Of a stretch of DNA of 64,000 nt, positions 36,640 through 44,522 are shown in pieces. Position numbers and translations under genes: made by a program. Source of the DNA: Flavobacterium hankyongi. Its GTDB lineage: Bacteria > Bacteroidota > Bacteroidia > Flavobacteriales > Flavobacteriaceae. Numbering within the stretch: position 1 is the stretch's first letter; each line of letters opens with the position of its first letter. The stretch covers positions 2,418,001 through 2,482,000 of the forward strand of contig NZ_CP085725.1 of assembly GCF_036840915.1 (NCBI RefSeq). The letters run 5' to 3'. The notes beneath the pieces are model-generated. The model worked only from the letters and a program-made list of their open reading frames with translations, ran no database searches and was not told where the DNA came from.

Positions 36640-37050
36640 ATGTATCCAGAAGAAATGGTAAAACCAATGCGTGCCGAATTAACTGACGCAGGTTTTCAAG
36701 GTCTACATACTGCTGAAGAAGTAGAAAATGCTTTAGCGCAAAAAGGGACTACACTAGTAGTAGTAAATTCAGTTTGTGGTTGTGCAGCTCGTAATGCTCG
36801 TCCAGGAGCAAAAATGAGTTTAGATGGTGATAAAAAACCAGATCACTTAATCACGGTTTTTGCAGGTGTAGATAAAGATGCTGTTGATGCAGCCCGTCAA
36901 CATATGTTTCCTTTTCCTCCATCATCTCCTGCTATGGCATTATTTAAAGATGGTGAATTAGTACATATGTTGGAACGTCATCACATTGAAGGACGCCCTG
37001 CGGAGATCATTGCAGAAAACTTAAAAGACGCTTACAGTGAGTTTTGCTAA
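36640..37050 (+). CDS. Bacilliredoxin, BrxA/BrxB (YphP) family
   Basis: 136-residue thioredoxin-fold protein that removes bacillithiol from S-bacillithiolated proteins. The CGC active site is at Cys46 and Cys48 ([14 protein letters not shown]), and [27 protein letters not shown] carries the cis-Pro region. The ATG at 36640 is chosen because the family begins [11 protein letters not shown]; an upstream reading would overlap the deacetylase gene. The TATTCTTTG element just upstream is near but not equal to TAnnTTTG. Together with the YfiT-like protein this implies bacillithiol as the thiol cofactor. Confidence 0.95.
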   Translation: MYPEEMVKPMRAELTDAGFQGLHTAEEVENALAQKGTTLVVVNSVCGCAARNARPGAKMSLDGDKKPDHLITVFAGVDKDAVDAARQHMFPFPPSSPAMALFKDGELVHMLERHHIEGRPAEIIAENLKDAYSEFC

Positions 37051-37070
37051 ATAGAAAAACCTCAAAAGGA

Positions 37071-37097
37071 AACCACTTTTAGAGTGGTTTTTTTTAT
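37071..37097 (+). terminator. Terminator after bacilliredoxin
   Basis: AACCACT-TTTAG-AGTGGTT (37071-37089) followed by a long T run. Confidence 0.9.
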
Positions 37098-37106
37098 TTA
37101 ATGACG

Positions 37107-37114
37107 TATCTTTG
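37107..37114 (+). promoter_or_regulatory. -7 element for plsC
   Basis: TATCTTTG matches TAnnTTTG and ends 18 bp before the plsC start. Confidence 0.6.
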
Positions 37115-37132
37115 CCTAAATTGATATAAATA

Positions 37133-37867
37133 ATGCAAAAATTAATTTCCTACCCAATATCAGTAATTTATTATCTGTTTTTTGGCCTATGCCTGTTAAT
37201 TTTTCACCCTATTCAATGGATTTGTTTAAACGTTTTTGGATACCAAGCACATAAAAAAAGTGTCGATTATCTAAATTTCTGTTTAACAAAATGCACCAAT
37301 TTATTGGGCACAAGGTATCAGTTTGAAAATGTTAATTTGATTCCAAAAAACGCTCCTGTAATTTTTGTAGCTAACCATCAAAGTCTGTATGATATAGTTG
37401 GAATAATTTGGTATTTGCGACGTTCTCATCCGAAATTTGTAAGCAAGAAAGAACTTGGAAAGGGAATTCCTAGTGTTTCATACAATTTAAGACACGGCGG
37501 ATCTGTTTTAATTGACAGAAAAGATCCTAAACAAGCGCTTCCAGCTATTAAAAGTTTGGGAGAATATATAGAAAAACACAACAGAGCTGCTGTTATTTTT
37601 CCTGAAGGAACAAGAAGCAAAACAGGAGTTCCAAAACGTTTTTCAGAAAACGGTCTTAAAATTTTATGCAAATATGCCCCTTCCGCTTATATTGTCCCTA
37701 TTTCTATAAACAATTCATGGAAAATGGTTCGTTACGGAAGTTTCCCTATGGGATTGGGCAATAAATTACAATTCATAATTCACGAACCAATGGCTATTAA
37801 AGGTTTTTCATTTAATGAATTAATGGAAAAAACAGAATCAGCAGTTGTAAGTGGAATAAAAAATTAA
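37133..37867 (+). CDS. plsC: 1-acyl-sn-glycerol-3-phosphate acyltransferase
   Basis: 244-residue inner-membrane enzyme of phospholipid synthesis that makes phosphatidic acid. An N-terminal membrane segment (YPISVIYYLFFGLCLLIFHPI) precedes the acyltransferase motifs: NHQSLYD near residues 81-87 (NHxxxxD), the substrate motif VFPEGTRSK, and the later VPISI block. The length matches bacterial PlsC. The acyl-ACP desaturase gene follows 6 nt after it, so acyl transfer and desaturation are probably co-expressed. Confidence 0.95.
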   Translation: MQKLISYPISVIYYLFFGLCLLIFHPIQWICLNVFGYQAHKKSVDYLNFCLTKCTNLLGTRYQFENVNLIPKNAPVIFVANHQSLYDIVGIIWYLRRSHPKFVSKKELGKGIPSVSYNLRHGGSVLIDRKDPKQALPAIKSLGEYIEKHNRAAVIFPEGTRSKTGVPKRFSENGLKILCKYAPSAYIVPISINNSWKMVRYGSFPMGLGNKLQFIIHEPMAIKGFSFNELMEKTESAVVSGIKN

Positions 37868-37873
37868 AGAATC

Positions 37874-38866
37874 ATGTCAATACAAAATGTACGCTTGGAG
37901 GTGATGCAGTTTTTAGAAAAAAGCATTGATAGTTTTGTTGAACAATACTTACTCCCGATAGAAAAAATTTGGCAACCTTCAGATTTGTTACCAAACTCTG
38001 AAAGTGAAAGCTTTTTAGAAGAAGTGAAAGAATTAAGAGAAATTGCCAATGATTTACCTTATGATTTTTGGGTTGTTTTAGTAGGTGACACCATTACCGA
38101 AGAAGCTTTACCAACTTACGAATCGTGGTTAATGGATGTAGAAGGTGTATCTCAAAAACCAGAAAATGGATGGTCAAAATGGTTACGCCATTGGACAGGT
38201 GAAGAAAATCGTCACGGAGATTTATTAAACAAATATTTGTATTTATCTGGCCGCGTAAATATGCGTGAAGTAGAAGTGACTACACAACATTTAATCACTG
38301 ATGGTTTTGATCCAGGAACTGATAGAGATCCTTATAAAAATTTTGTTTTTACAAGCTTTCAGGAATTAGCTACTTATGTTTCGCATAACCGTGTAGCACA
38401 GTTAGCTAAAAAATATGGTGATAATAAATTATCGAAAATTTGCAAATTAATTGCTGGTGATGAAATGCGTCACCATCATGCATATTCTGATTTTGTGAAA
38501 AGAATTTTTGATGTAGATCCTAGTCAAATGATGATGGCTTTTCATCATATGATGAAACACAAAATTAACATGCCTGCTCAACTTATCAGAGAGTCTGGTG
38601 AAAAGATAGGAAGTGCTTTTGAACAATTTTCAGAATCTGCACAACGTATTGGAGTTTATACTTCTATGGATTATGTCGATATTATGCAAAAATTAATTCA
38701 GAAATGGGAAATAGATAAAATTTCTAATTTAACTGATGAAGCAGAAAAAGCAAGAGATTACTTAATGAAACTTCCAGACAGAATGACAAAACTTGCTGAA
38801 AGAATCAAAATTGCTCCAGATTCACACGTTTTTAAATGGGTTCAACAACCCGCTTTAATAAAATAA
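37874..38866 (+). CDS. Acyl-ACP desaturase (ferritin-like diiron enzyme)
   Basis: 330 residues. A soluble di-iron desaturase of the plant stearoyl-ACP type. Diiron ligands are in EENRHG near residues 112-117 and DEMRHHHAY near residues 196-204, with additional Glu in SFQELATY. It introduces a cis double bond into acyl-ACP using O2 and ferredoxin, in line with membrane-fluidity control. It starts 6 nt after plsC. Iron dependence ties it loosely to the iron-rich gene content nearby. Confidence 0.94.
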   Translation: MSIQNVRLEVMQFLEKSIDSFVEQYLLPIEKIWQPSDLLPNSESESFLEEVKELREIANDLPYDFWVVLVGDTITEEALPTYESWLMDVEGVSQKPENGWSKWLRHWTGEENRHGDLLNKYLYLSGRVNMREVEVTTQHLITDGFDPGTDRDPYKNFVFTSFQELATYVSHNRVAQLAKKYGDNKLSKICKLIAGDEMRHHHAYSDFVKRIFDVDPSQMMMAFHHMMKHKINMPAQLIRESGEKIGSAFEQFSESAQRIGVYTSMDYVDIMQKLIQKWEIDKISNLTDEAEKARDYLMKLPDRMTKLAERIKIAPDSHVFKWVQQPALIK

Positions 38867-38870
38867 ACAC

Positions 38871-38898
38871 AAAATCCTTTCTTTCGAAAGGATTTTTT
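38871..38898. terminator. Terminator after the desaturase
   Basis: AAAATCCTTTC and GAAAGGATTTT (38871-38881 and 38886-38896) form an 11-bp stem with a 4-nt loop and a T run. Confidence 0.9.
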
Positions 38899-38915
38899 AA
38901 TCCCTTATCCTATCT

Positions 38916-39560
38916 ATGTCTTTAATAAACAATACCATTGCTTTTGTAAAAAAACAACTGGAAGGAGCCGAAGGAGGTCACGACTGGTTTCATATTGAAC
39001 GAGTATATAAAAATTCATTATTAATTGCCAACGGAGAAGATTGTAACTTAACAGTTGTAAAGCTGGGAGCTTTATTGCATGATATTGCAGACAGCAAATT
39101 TCATGGTGGAGATGAAACCGTTGGTCCAAAAACAGCTCGAATTTTTTTAGAAAATGAAAACACAGATGAAGAAACCATTCAACATGTAATTAACATTATC
39201 GAAAACATTTCTTTTAAAGGTGGAAATTTTGAAAAAAAATTCAATTCTAAAGAATTAGAAATTGTTCAAGATGCAGATCGTTTAGATGCTATTGGAGCTA
39301 TTGGAGTTGCACGCGCATTTAATTATGGAGGATTTAAAAACAGAGCTTTATACAATCCTGAAATCCAACCAAATTTTAACATGACAAAAGAAGAATATAA
39401 AAAAAGTGAATCTCCAACTTTAAATCACTTCTACGAAAAATTATTGCTCTTAAAAGATAAAATGAATACCGAGACAGGTAAAAAAATTGCCGAAGAACGA
39501 CATGAATTCATGGAACAATTCCTTTCACAATTTTATGCTGAATGGGATGGGCAGAAATAA
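38916..39560 (+). CDS. HD-domain phosphohydrolase
   Basis: 214 residues. The HD metal-binding set is GHDWFHIERVYKNS, LGALLHDIADSKF (HD pair) and VQDADRLDAIGAIGVARAF (Asp), matching the small YedJ/YpgQ-like HD hydrolases. Members cleave nucleotide or other phosphoesters with Mn or Mg; the actual substrate is unknown. It is bounded by terminators on both sides and probably transcribed alone. Confidence 0.92.
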   Translation: MSLINNTIAFVKKQLEGAEGGHDWFHIERVYKNSLLIANGEDCNLTVVKLGALLHDIADSKFHGGDETVGPKTARIFLENENTDEETIQHVINIIENISFKGGNFEKKFNSKELEIVQDADRLDAIGAIGVARAFNYGGFKNRALYNPEIQPNFNMTKEEYKKSESPTLNHFYEKLLLLKDKMNTETGKKIAEERHEFMEQFLSQFYAEWDGQK

Positions 39561-39588
39561 AAAAGAGAACCGAATTGGTTCTCTTTTT
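39561..39588. terminator. Bidirectional terminator
   Basis: AAAAGAGAACC-GAATT-GGTTCTCTTTT (39561-39587) between convergent HD and enoyl-CoA hydratase genes. Confidence 0.9.
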
Positions 39589-39593
39589 ATTAT

Positions 39594-40376
39594 TTAATTA
39601 CCCGTAAATTCGGCCTTTCTTTTTTCTAAAAACGCTGTGGTTCCTTCTTTAAAATCGGCAGTGGCGAAACACTCTCCAAACTTGTTTATTTCAATTTCGT
39701 AACCATTAACACCATCTTTATAATTGGCATTAACTGCTCTAATTGCTTTACCGATAGCTACTGGGGAATTTTTTATAATTTTATTTGCTATGGTCATATA
39801 TGTCGAAAATAAATCGGCTTGCGGTACAACGTGATTTACTAAACCGTAATTTAATGCTGTTTGCGCATCAATCATACCTGCTGTCATTATCATTTCCATT
39901 GCACGTCCTTTACCAACTAGTTGTGGTAAACGCTGTGTTCCTCCATACCCCGGAATAACTCCTAAGGATGTTTCAGGTAATCCCATTTTTGCATTGTCTG
40001 AAGCGATACGAAAATGACAAGCCATTGCTAATTCTAAACCTCCGCCAAGAGCGAAACCATTTATAGCAGCAAAAACTGGAGTTTTCATATTCTCAATAAA
40101 ATCAAACAATAATTCTTGTCCTTTAGCAGCTAATTGTGCTCCTTCTTTAGCAGAAAAATTTGCAAATTCAGAAATATCTGCACCTGCCACAAAAGCTTTT
40201 TCACCACTTCCTGTAATTACAATTACTTTCACTTCAGGATTTGCTTCAATTGTTTTTAATGTTTCGTGCAACTCTAAAATTGTAGCTTTATTAAGTGCAT
40301 TTAATTTTTCAGGTCGGTTTATAAAAATTGTAGCAATTCCTTTTTCGTGTTCTAAAATAATATTTTCTAGTGCCAT
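39594..40376 (-). CDS. Enoyl-CoA hydratase/isomerase family protein
   Basis: 260 residues, crotonase fold. Typical segments are IFINRPEKLNALN, the oxyanion-hole and CoA region AFVAGADISEFA, the catalytic-glutamate region GFALGGGLELAMACHFRIAS, and GLPETSLGVIPGYGGTQRLP. Both active-site glutamates of the classical hydratase appear present (in the LELA and LPETSL segments), so short-chain enoyl-CoA hydration is the best guess. It is the last gene of the araC-hemH-hemJ-kinase operon with a gap of only 2 nt, though its chemistry is unrelated to heme. Confidence 0.93.
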   Translation of the reverse strand: MALENIILEHEKGIATIFINRPEKLNALNKATILELHETLKTIEANPEVKVIVITGSGEKAFVAGADISEFANFSAKEGAQLAAKGQELLFDFIENMKTPVFAAINGFALGGGLELAMACHFRIASDNAKMGLPETSLGVIPGYGGTQRLPQLVGKGRAMEMIMTAGMIDAQTALNYGLVNHVVPQADLFSTYMTIANKIIKNSPVAIGKAIRAVNANYKDGVNGYEIEINKFGECFATADFKEGTTAFLEKRKAEFTGN

Positions 40377-40378
40377 GT

Positions 40379-41854
40379 TTATTGATTTAATATGGGTAAA
40401 ATAACTTTAAAAGTAGTTCCTTCGTTTACTTTAGAATCAAAGGTAATGCTTCCGTTGTAATTTTCAATAATGTTTTTAATGATTGCTAAGCCCAATCCCA
40501 TTCCACTTGTTTTCGTAGTAAATTTTGGTTCAAAAATTCGATCAAAATCAAGGTACGAAATTCCTTTTCCGTTGTCTTCTACACAAATTATAGCATTGGT
40601 TTTGTCTTTAGTAATTGAGACCAAAATGCTCTTCATTTCTTGTTCTTCGGGAATAGCCTGGATAGCATTTTTAACTAAGTTCGTTATAATTCTAATAAGT
40701 TGAGTTCTGTCAATTTTAGTAATTATTTCTTCGTGAGAAGCTTCAAATCGAATATAATCTTCGTTAAAAATTTCCAGTGCCAATTGTACGACATCAACTA
40801 TATTAAGCGTTTCGTTTTGTTGTGCAGGCAATGAAGCAAAATTTGAAAATGCAGAAGCTACCGCACTCATGGTATCTATTTGCTGAATCAATGTTTTAGA
40901 AAAATCAGCTAGTTTTTTCCTAGCATTGGGATCTTCAGGATTAAAACGCATTTCAAAACTTTGTACCGTTAAACGCATTGGAGTAAGCGGATTTTTAATT
41001 TCATGGGCTACCTGTTTTGCCATTTCACGCCACGCTCCTTCCCTTTCACTTTGAGCTAATTTATTGGCACTATCCTCTAACTGATCAATCATTTTATTGT
41101 ATGAAAAAATCAATCTGTCAATTTCACGGCTATTGGTAACAGATTCTATTCTTTCATTTTTTTCGGTCAAACTAGTTTCTGTCAATCTATCCGAAATTGT
41201 TTTTAATGACTTTGTAATATATTTTGACAAATAATATGCAATCCAGATCGAAATAATAACCATTGCCAAATACACCATTCCGTAAATAAGCAAGAAGTTT
41301 CTGATTTCGTTTTTGTAAAAAGAATCGTCCTCAACATAAGGCAATCGAATGATCCCTAAAGGCTTATTTTCTACAAAATCCATTAAGTAACTATACGAAA
41401 AACGATAGCTTTTATCTTTTCCTTCTGCAAAATCGACATATCTATTCTTAGGTGAATTCTTTACTCTTTCTACCACATAATCTGGCAATAAAGGAGAAAT
41501 TTGACCATTAATTATAGGTGCTTTAGATGTAACTAACAATCTTCCTGAAAAATCGAAAATATCAATTTGAATATTGTGAATATTAGCAATTTCGAAAATC
41601 TTATATGAGAAAATTGATCTTAAGTTAAACGTAGTTAACGGGTGTGGAGTTGTTGCTAAAATATATTGTATGTGCTGACGAATTTGGTTTTCTTTAATCA
41701 ATAACTTTTCATCATGGTACACTTTGCTTTTAATCTGAAAATGAATAATAGACGCTGCCGCAATTAATATCGAAGATATAAGTGTAATTAGAATCATCGA
41801 CATGAAGATTCTTGTGCGTAAGGACCAATGTTTAACCTTAAAAAGGGATTTCAT
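40379..41854 (-). CDS. Membrane sensor histidine kinase (NtrY-like)
   Basis: 491 residues. TM1 (IFMSMILITLISSILIAAASIIHF, about 15-38), a periplasmic sensor domain (about 40-187), TM2 (FLLIYGMVYLAMVIISIWIAYYLS, about 188-211), HAMP, then the kinase core: H box VAHEIKNPLTPMRL (His near 284), N box NLVKNAIQAIPEE and G box VEDNGKGIS, followed by TSGMGLGLAI. The HEIKNPLTPM form is typical of NtrY/NtrB-like kinases. No response regulator is encoded nearby, so its partner is elsewhere. It follows hemJ with no gap, and is followed by an enoyl-CoA hydratase gene. Confidence 0.94.
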   Translation of the reverse strand: MKSLFKVKHWSLRTRIFMSMILITLISSILIAAASIIHFQIKSKVYHDEKLLIKENQIRQHIQYILATTPHPLTTFNLRSIFSYKIFEIANIHNIQIDIFDFSGRLLVTSKAPIINGQISPLLPDYVVERVKNSPKNRYVDFAEGKDKSYRFSYSYLMDFVENKPLGIIRLPYVEDDSFYKNEIRNFLLIYGMVYLAMVIISIWIAYYLSKYITKSLKTISDRLTETSLTEKNERIESVTNSREIDRLIFSYNKMIDQLEDSANKLAQSEREGAWREMAKQVAHEIKNPLTPMRLTVQSFEMRFNPEDPNARKKLADFSKTLIQQIDTMSAVASAFSNFASLPAQQNETLNIVDVVQLALEIFNEDYIRFEASHEEIITKIDRTQLIRIITNLVKNAIQAIPEEQEMKSILVSITKDKTNAIICVEDNGKGISYLDFDRIFEPKFTTKTSGMGLGLAIIKNIIENYNGSITFDSKVNEGTTFKVILPILNQ

Positions 41855-42406
41855 TTACTGATTTTTTTCTCTAATCTTTTTATAGAATTTATACCCGAGC
41901 ATTAAAAGTACTGAAAAAAGTATAATTCCAATCACTCCATAAATCCAATTTACGGCATTTTTTAAAATCACTAAAAATACAACTGCAAACAAAATGATTG
42001 TTGCTCCCTCATTCCATAATCTAAAAAAACCTGATGTATGCTTTACTTCGTCTTTTTGTAACTGAAGGAAAATTTGATGACATTTCAAGTGATACAAGTA
42101 TAAGAAAAACACAAAACCAAGCTTAACATGCATCCACGATTGTGTTAACCAAACTTGGCCAGCATCTGTAAAAAACAACATCCAATACGCAAAAAAACTA
42201 GCTAAAATAGCGCTTGGCCAGGTAATGATATACCATAAACGATACTGCATTAACTGATATTGCTTAATCAAAATACTTTGTTCAGGTTCAAGCTTTTGCT
42301 TTGCTTCGGCATGATACACAAACAGTCTCACTATATAAAACAAACCTGCAAACCAAGTAATAACAAATATAAGATGCAGTGATTTTATGTAATTATAAAG
42401 TTCCAT
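41855..42406 (-). CDS. hemJ: Protoporphyrinogen oxidase HemJ (CopD-like)
   Basis: 183-residue inner-membrane protein with about five helices. The N-terminal LHLIFVITWFAGLFYIVRLFVYH with the conserved His11 is the signature of HemJ, which oxidises protoporphyrinogen IX to protoporphyrin IX. The context, next to ferrochelatase, supports this strongly; without it the family could be confused with CopD copper-resistance proteins. The gap to hemH is 5 nt. Because hemG and hemY are not seen here, this is the likely penultimate enzyme of the pathway. Confidence 0.92.
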   Translation of the reverse strand: MELYNYIKSLHLIFVITWFAGLFYIVRLFVYHAEAKQKLEPEQSILIKQYQLMQYRLWYIITWPSAILASFFAYWMLFFTDAGQVWLTQSWMHVKLGFVFFLYLYHLKCHQIFLQLQKDEVKHTSGFFRLWNEGATIILFAVVFLVILKNAVNWIYGVIGIILFSVLLMLGYKFYKKIREKNQ

Positions 42407-42411
42407 TAACG

Positions 42412-43428
42412 TTAGTTTTTAGCCCAATCTTTAATCCAATTTGCGATTGTATCCATCCAAGCTTCATCTTCGTTCAAACATGGAATAGCCTTAAAGTTTT
42501 CTCCACCATTAGCTTTGAAATCTTCATCAGCACGCATAGCGATTTCTTCTAAAGTTTCTAAACAATCAGCAACAAATGCAGGGGTTACCACAGCCAGATT
42601 TTTGATCCCTTTTGCAGGCATGTTGTTAATCTCAACATCAGTATACGGTTCCAGCCATTTATCACCAGCAAGTCTAGATTGGAATGTTTCGCTGTATTTT
42701 TCTTTTGGAATGTTCAAAATTTCAATTACCTGACGAGTAGTTTCAAAACATTGATGACGGTAACAAAATTCATGTGCTGGCGAAGCCGTAACACAACAAC
42801 TACTGTTGATTTTACAATGTGAAGTGGTTACATCTGATTTTCTTATGTGACGCTCTGGAATACCGTGATACGAAAATAAAAGATGATCATATTCAAATCC
42901 TTCCAAGTGTTTCTTGATAGAATCAGCTAGGTTTTGGATGTAATCTTTTTTATTATAAAAGGAATTGATTCGTGTAATTGTCATTTCTGGAAAATGTTTT
43001 TTACGAAGTTCCTCTGCTAAAACAAAAATCGTCTTGGTAGACGCCATAGCATACTGAGGATACATTGGCAATAGTAACACCTCGGTTACTCCTTTGTCTT
43101 TTAGTTCTTGAAGTCCTTTTTGGATAGTCATTGAACCATAACGCATCGCTAAGGCTACTGGAATATCTACTCTATCTTGAACTTTTTTACGAACATTTTT
43201 AGAAATGACTACAAGCGGCGAACCTTCTTTAGTCCAGATTTTACCATACGCATGTGCCGATTCTTCTGGTCTTTTACGTAAAATAATTCCACGGACCAAT
43301 AAAGCTCTTAATAAATACGGAACATCAATCACGTATTTATCCATTAAAAATTCATCTAAATAAGGCTTTACATCTTTTGGGTTTGGGCTCTCAGGTGAAC
43401 CTAGATTAACTAATAATACTCCTTTCAT
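42412..43428 (-). CDS. hemH: Ferrochelatase
   Basis: 338 residues. The final enzyme of protoheme synthesis, inserting Fe2+ into protoporphyrin IX. Family segments: MKGVLLVNLGSPESP, LAMRYGSMTIQKGLQELK, LLLPMYPQYAMAST, LLFSYHGIPERHIRKSD with the catalytic His, and the closing VVTPAFVADCLETLEEI with the catalytic glutamate. The cluster CKINSSCCVTA with CYRHQC gives several cysteines near residues 204-228 in the region where some bacterial enzymes have [2Fe-2S] ligands. Its start overlaps the AraC stop by one base. Confidence 0.97.
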   Translation of the reverse strand: MKGVLLVNLGSPESPNPKDVKPYLDEFLMDKYVIDVPYLLRALLVRGIILRKRPEESAHAYGKIWTKEGSPLVVISKNVRKKVQDRVDIPVALAMRYGSMTIQKGLQELKDKGVTEVLLLPMYPQYAMASTKTIFVLAEELRKKHFPEMTITRINSFYNKKDYIQNLADSIKKHLEGFEYDHLLFSYHGIPERHIRKSDVTTSHCKINSSCCVTASPAHEFCYRHQCFETTRQVIEILNIPKEKYSETFQSRLAGDKWLEPYTDVEINNMPAKGIKNLAVVTPAFVADCLETLEEIAMRADEDFKANGGENFKAIPCLNEDEAWMDTIANWIKDWAKN

Positions 43429-44294
43429 TACTGTGTTTTTTCTAATAAATATTTTTTAGGCGTAGTGCCAAATTTCTTTTTAAATGCTGCTATAAAATGA
43501 CTGGCTGTACTATAGCCAATTTTTAATCCTACTTCATTGACATTGTATGAACCACTATCTAATAAATTACGGGCATAATCCATCTTGTAATCAAATAAAA
43601 AACCGTAAACCGTATCGCCGTAAATTTGTTTAAAACCAGTTTTTAGTTTTTTTAAATTTAACCCTACTTTTTCTGAAAGTTCTTCTAAACTAGGAGGTTC
43701 GGACATATTGGCAATAATAATCTCTTTTGCTTTTTTCAGTTTTTTTACATTCTCTTCATCAATTAAAAACGGACATTGTTCGACATTTGGATCTTCATTT
43801 TTGTTAAAAAACAAACTCAGTAGTTCATATCCTTTCCCTTTGTAGTATAAATTCTTAATAGTAGGATTCAAATGGTAATGAAACATCTGATTCAACACAA
43901 TTGCCGTTGAAGGTGTTATATTCTCTTCGCCATAATATTTTCGGTCTATATTTTCCTGACTTAAAAAAGGAATATGATCAGCATCACTGGTAAATAAGCC
44001 ATGAAATTTTTTAATAGAAATCAAGATAGAAATAATCCATGTTTTAGGTGCAATATCCATATGAAGTGGCAATTCTTTTTCCGGATTGTAAAACAAAAGC
44101 GATTTCTCATCTTTTAAATCCAAAGTATAGTTGCCATTATTAAAGATGAATTTTGCCTTTCCTTTTAATCCAAAGTGAAACTGAATCAATCCTGTCTTGA
44201 CGGGACGCTCGTATTTCATTTCTTCCTCAGAATCATTCTGAAAGCGAATTAAAATAAATTCATCGTCTATTTTTATTTCTTCCGCTGAACTCAT
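43428..44294 (-). CDS. AraC-family transcriptional regulator of the heme locus
   Basis: 288 residues. A divergent N-terminal sensing domain (about 1-180) lacking clear cupin motifs is followed by a C-terminal AraC DNA-binding domain with two helix-turn-helices: PSLEELSEKVGLNLKKLKTGFKQIYGD and NVNEVGLKIGYSTASHFIAAFKKKFGTTPKKYL. The start at 44294 (MSSAEEIKID) is chosen because the first conserved region starts there. It is divergent from hemA and coupled to hemH, so control of heme synthesis is likely. A Fur-box-like palindrome lies in its leader. Confidence 0.92.
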   Translation of the reverse strand: MSSAEEIKIDDEFILIRFQNDSEEEMKYERPVKTGLIQFHFGLKGKAKFIFNNGNYTLDLKDEKSLLFYNPEKELPLHMDIAPKTWIISILISIKKFHGLFTSDADHIPFLSQENIDRKYYGEENITPSTAIVLNQMFHYHLNPTIKNLYYKGKGYELLSLFFNKNEDPNVEQCPFLIDEENVKKLKKAKEIIIANMSEPPSLEELSEKVGLNLKKLKTGFKQIYGDTVYGFLFDYKMDYARNLLDSGSYNVNEVGLKIGYSTASHFIAAFKKKFGTTPKKYLLEKTQ

Positions 44295-44298
44295 AGCG
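44288..44298. promoter_or_regulatory. Possible extra AraC half-site at the araC start codon
   Basis: AACTCATAGCG matches 9 of 11 bases of the TACTTATAGCG repeat and overlaps the regulator's own start codon, which would suit autoregulation. It could be chance. Confidence 0.3.
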
Positions 44299-44341
44299 AT
44301 ACTTTTTAAAATTAAATTGGAGTCAATAAGATTATTTTTAT

Positions 44342-44356
44342 TTAGAATGATTCTAT
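44342..44356. promoter_or_regulatory. Fur-box-like palindrome in the araC-hemH leader
   Basis: TAGAAT-G-ATTCTA (44343-44355) is a perfect 6-1-6 inverted repeat; the flanks give TTAGAATGATTCTAT. It is about 30 bp downstream of the araC -7 element and nearly the same as the site in front of feoA. This suggests joint iron control of Fe2+ import and heme synthesis. Confidence 0.5.
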
Positions 44357-44387
44357 ATAAATAAATTCTAAACACCTTATTTTACTG

Positions 44388-44395
44388 CAAAAATA
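44388..44395 (-). promoter_or_regulatory. -7 element for the araC-hemH operon
   Basis: Minus-strand TATTTTTG matches TAnnTTTG. It implies a leader of roughly 85 nt. Confidence 0.5.
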
Positions 44396-44434
44396 AAACA
44401 AATATCGCTAAAAAGTCTTTTGTGATATAAAAAT

Positions 44435-44466
44435 TACTTATAGCGACACAAAAAGTACTTATAGCG
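44435..44466. promoter_or_regulatory. Tandem 11-bp repeats, likely AraC-family operator
   Basis: TACTTATAGCG occurs at 44435-44445 and 44456-44466, identical and exactly 21 bp apart, two helical turns, which is the usual geometry for AraC half-sites on one DNA face. The second copy ends 24 bp before the hemA -7 element, a position fit for an activator. A weaker inverted copy is at 44406-44416 (7 of 11). Confidence 0.6.
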
Positions 44467-44490
44467 TTATTTTTATAAAAAGTACAAGGT

Positions 44491-44498
44491 TAAATTTG
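44491..44498 (+). promoter_or_regulatory. -7 element for the hemA operon
   Basis: TAAATTTG matches TAnnTTTG and ends 24 bp before hemA. No clear -33 TTG is present, in line with activator dependence. Confidence 0.55.
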
Positions 44499-44522
44499 TA
44501 ACGAAAATTTGATTAGGATTTA

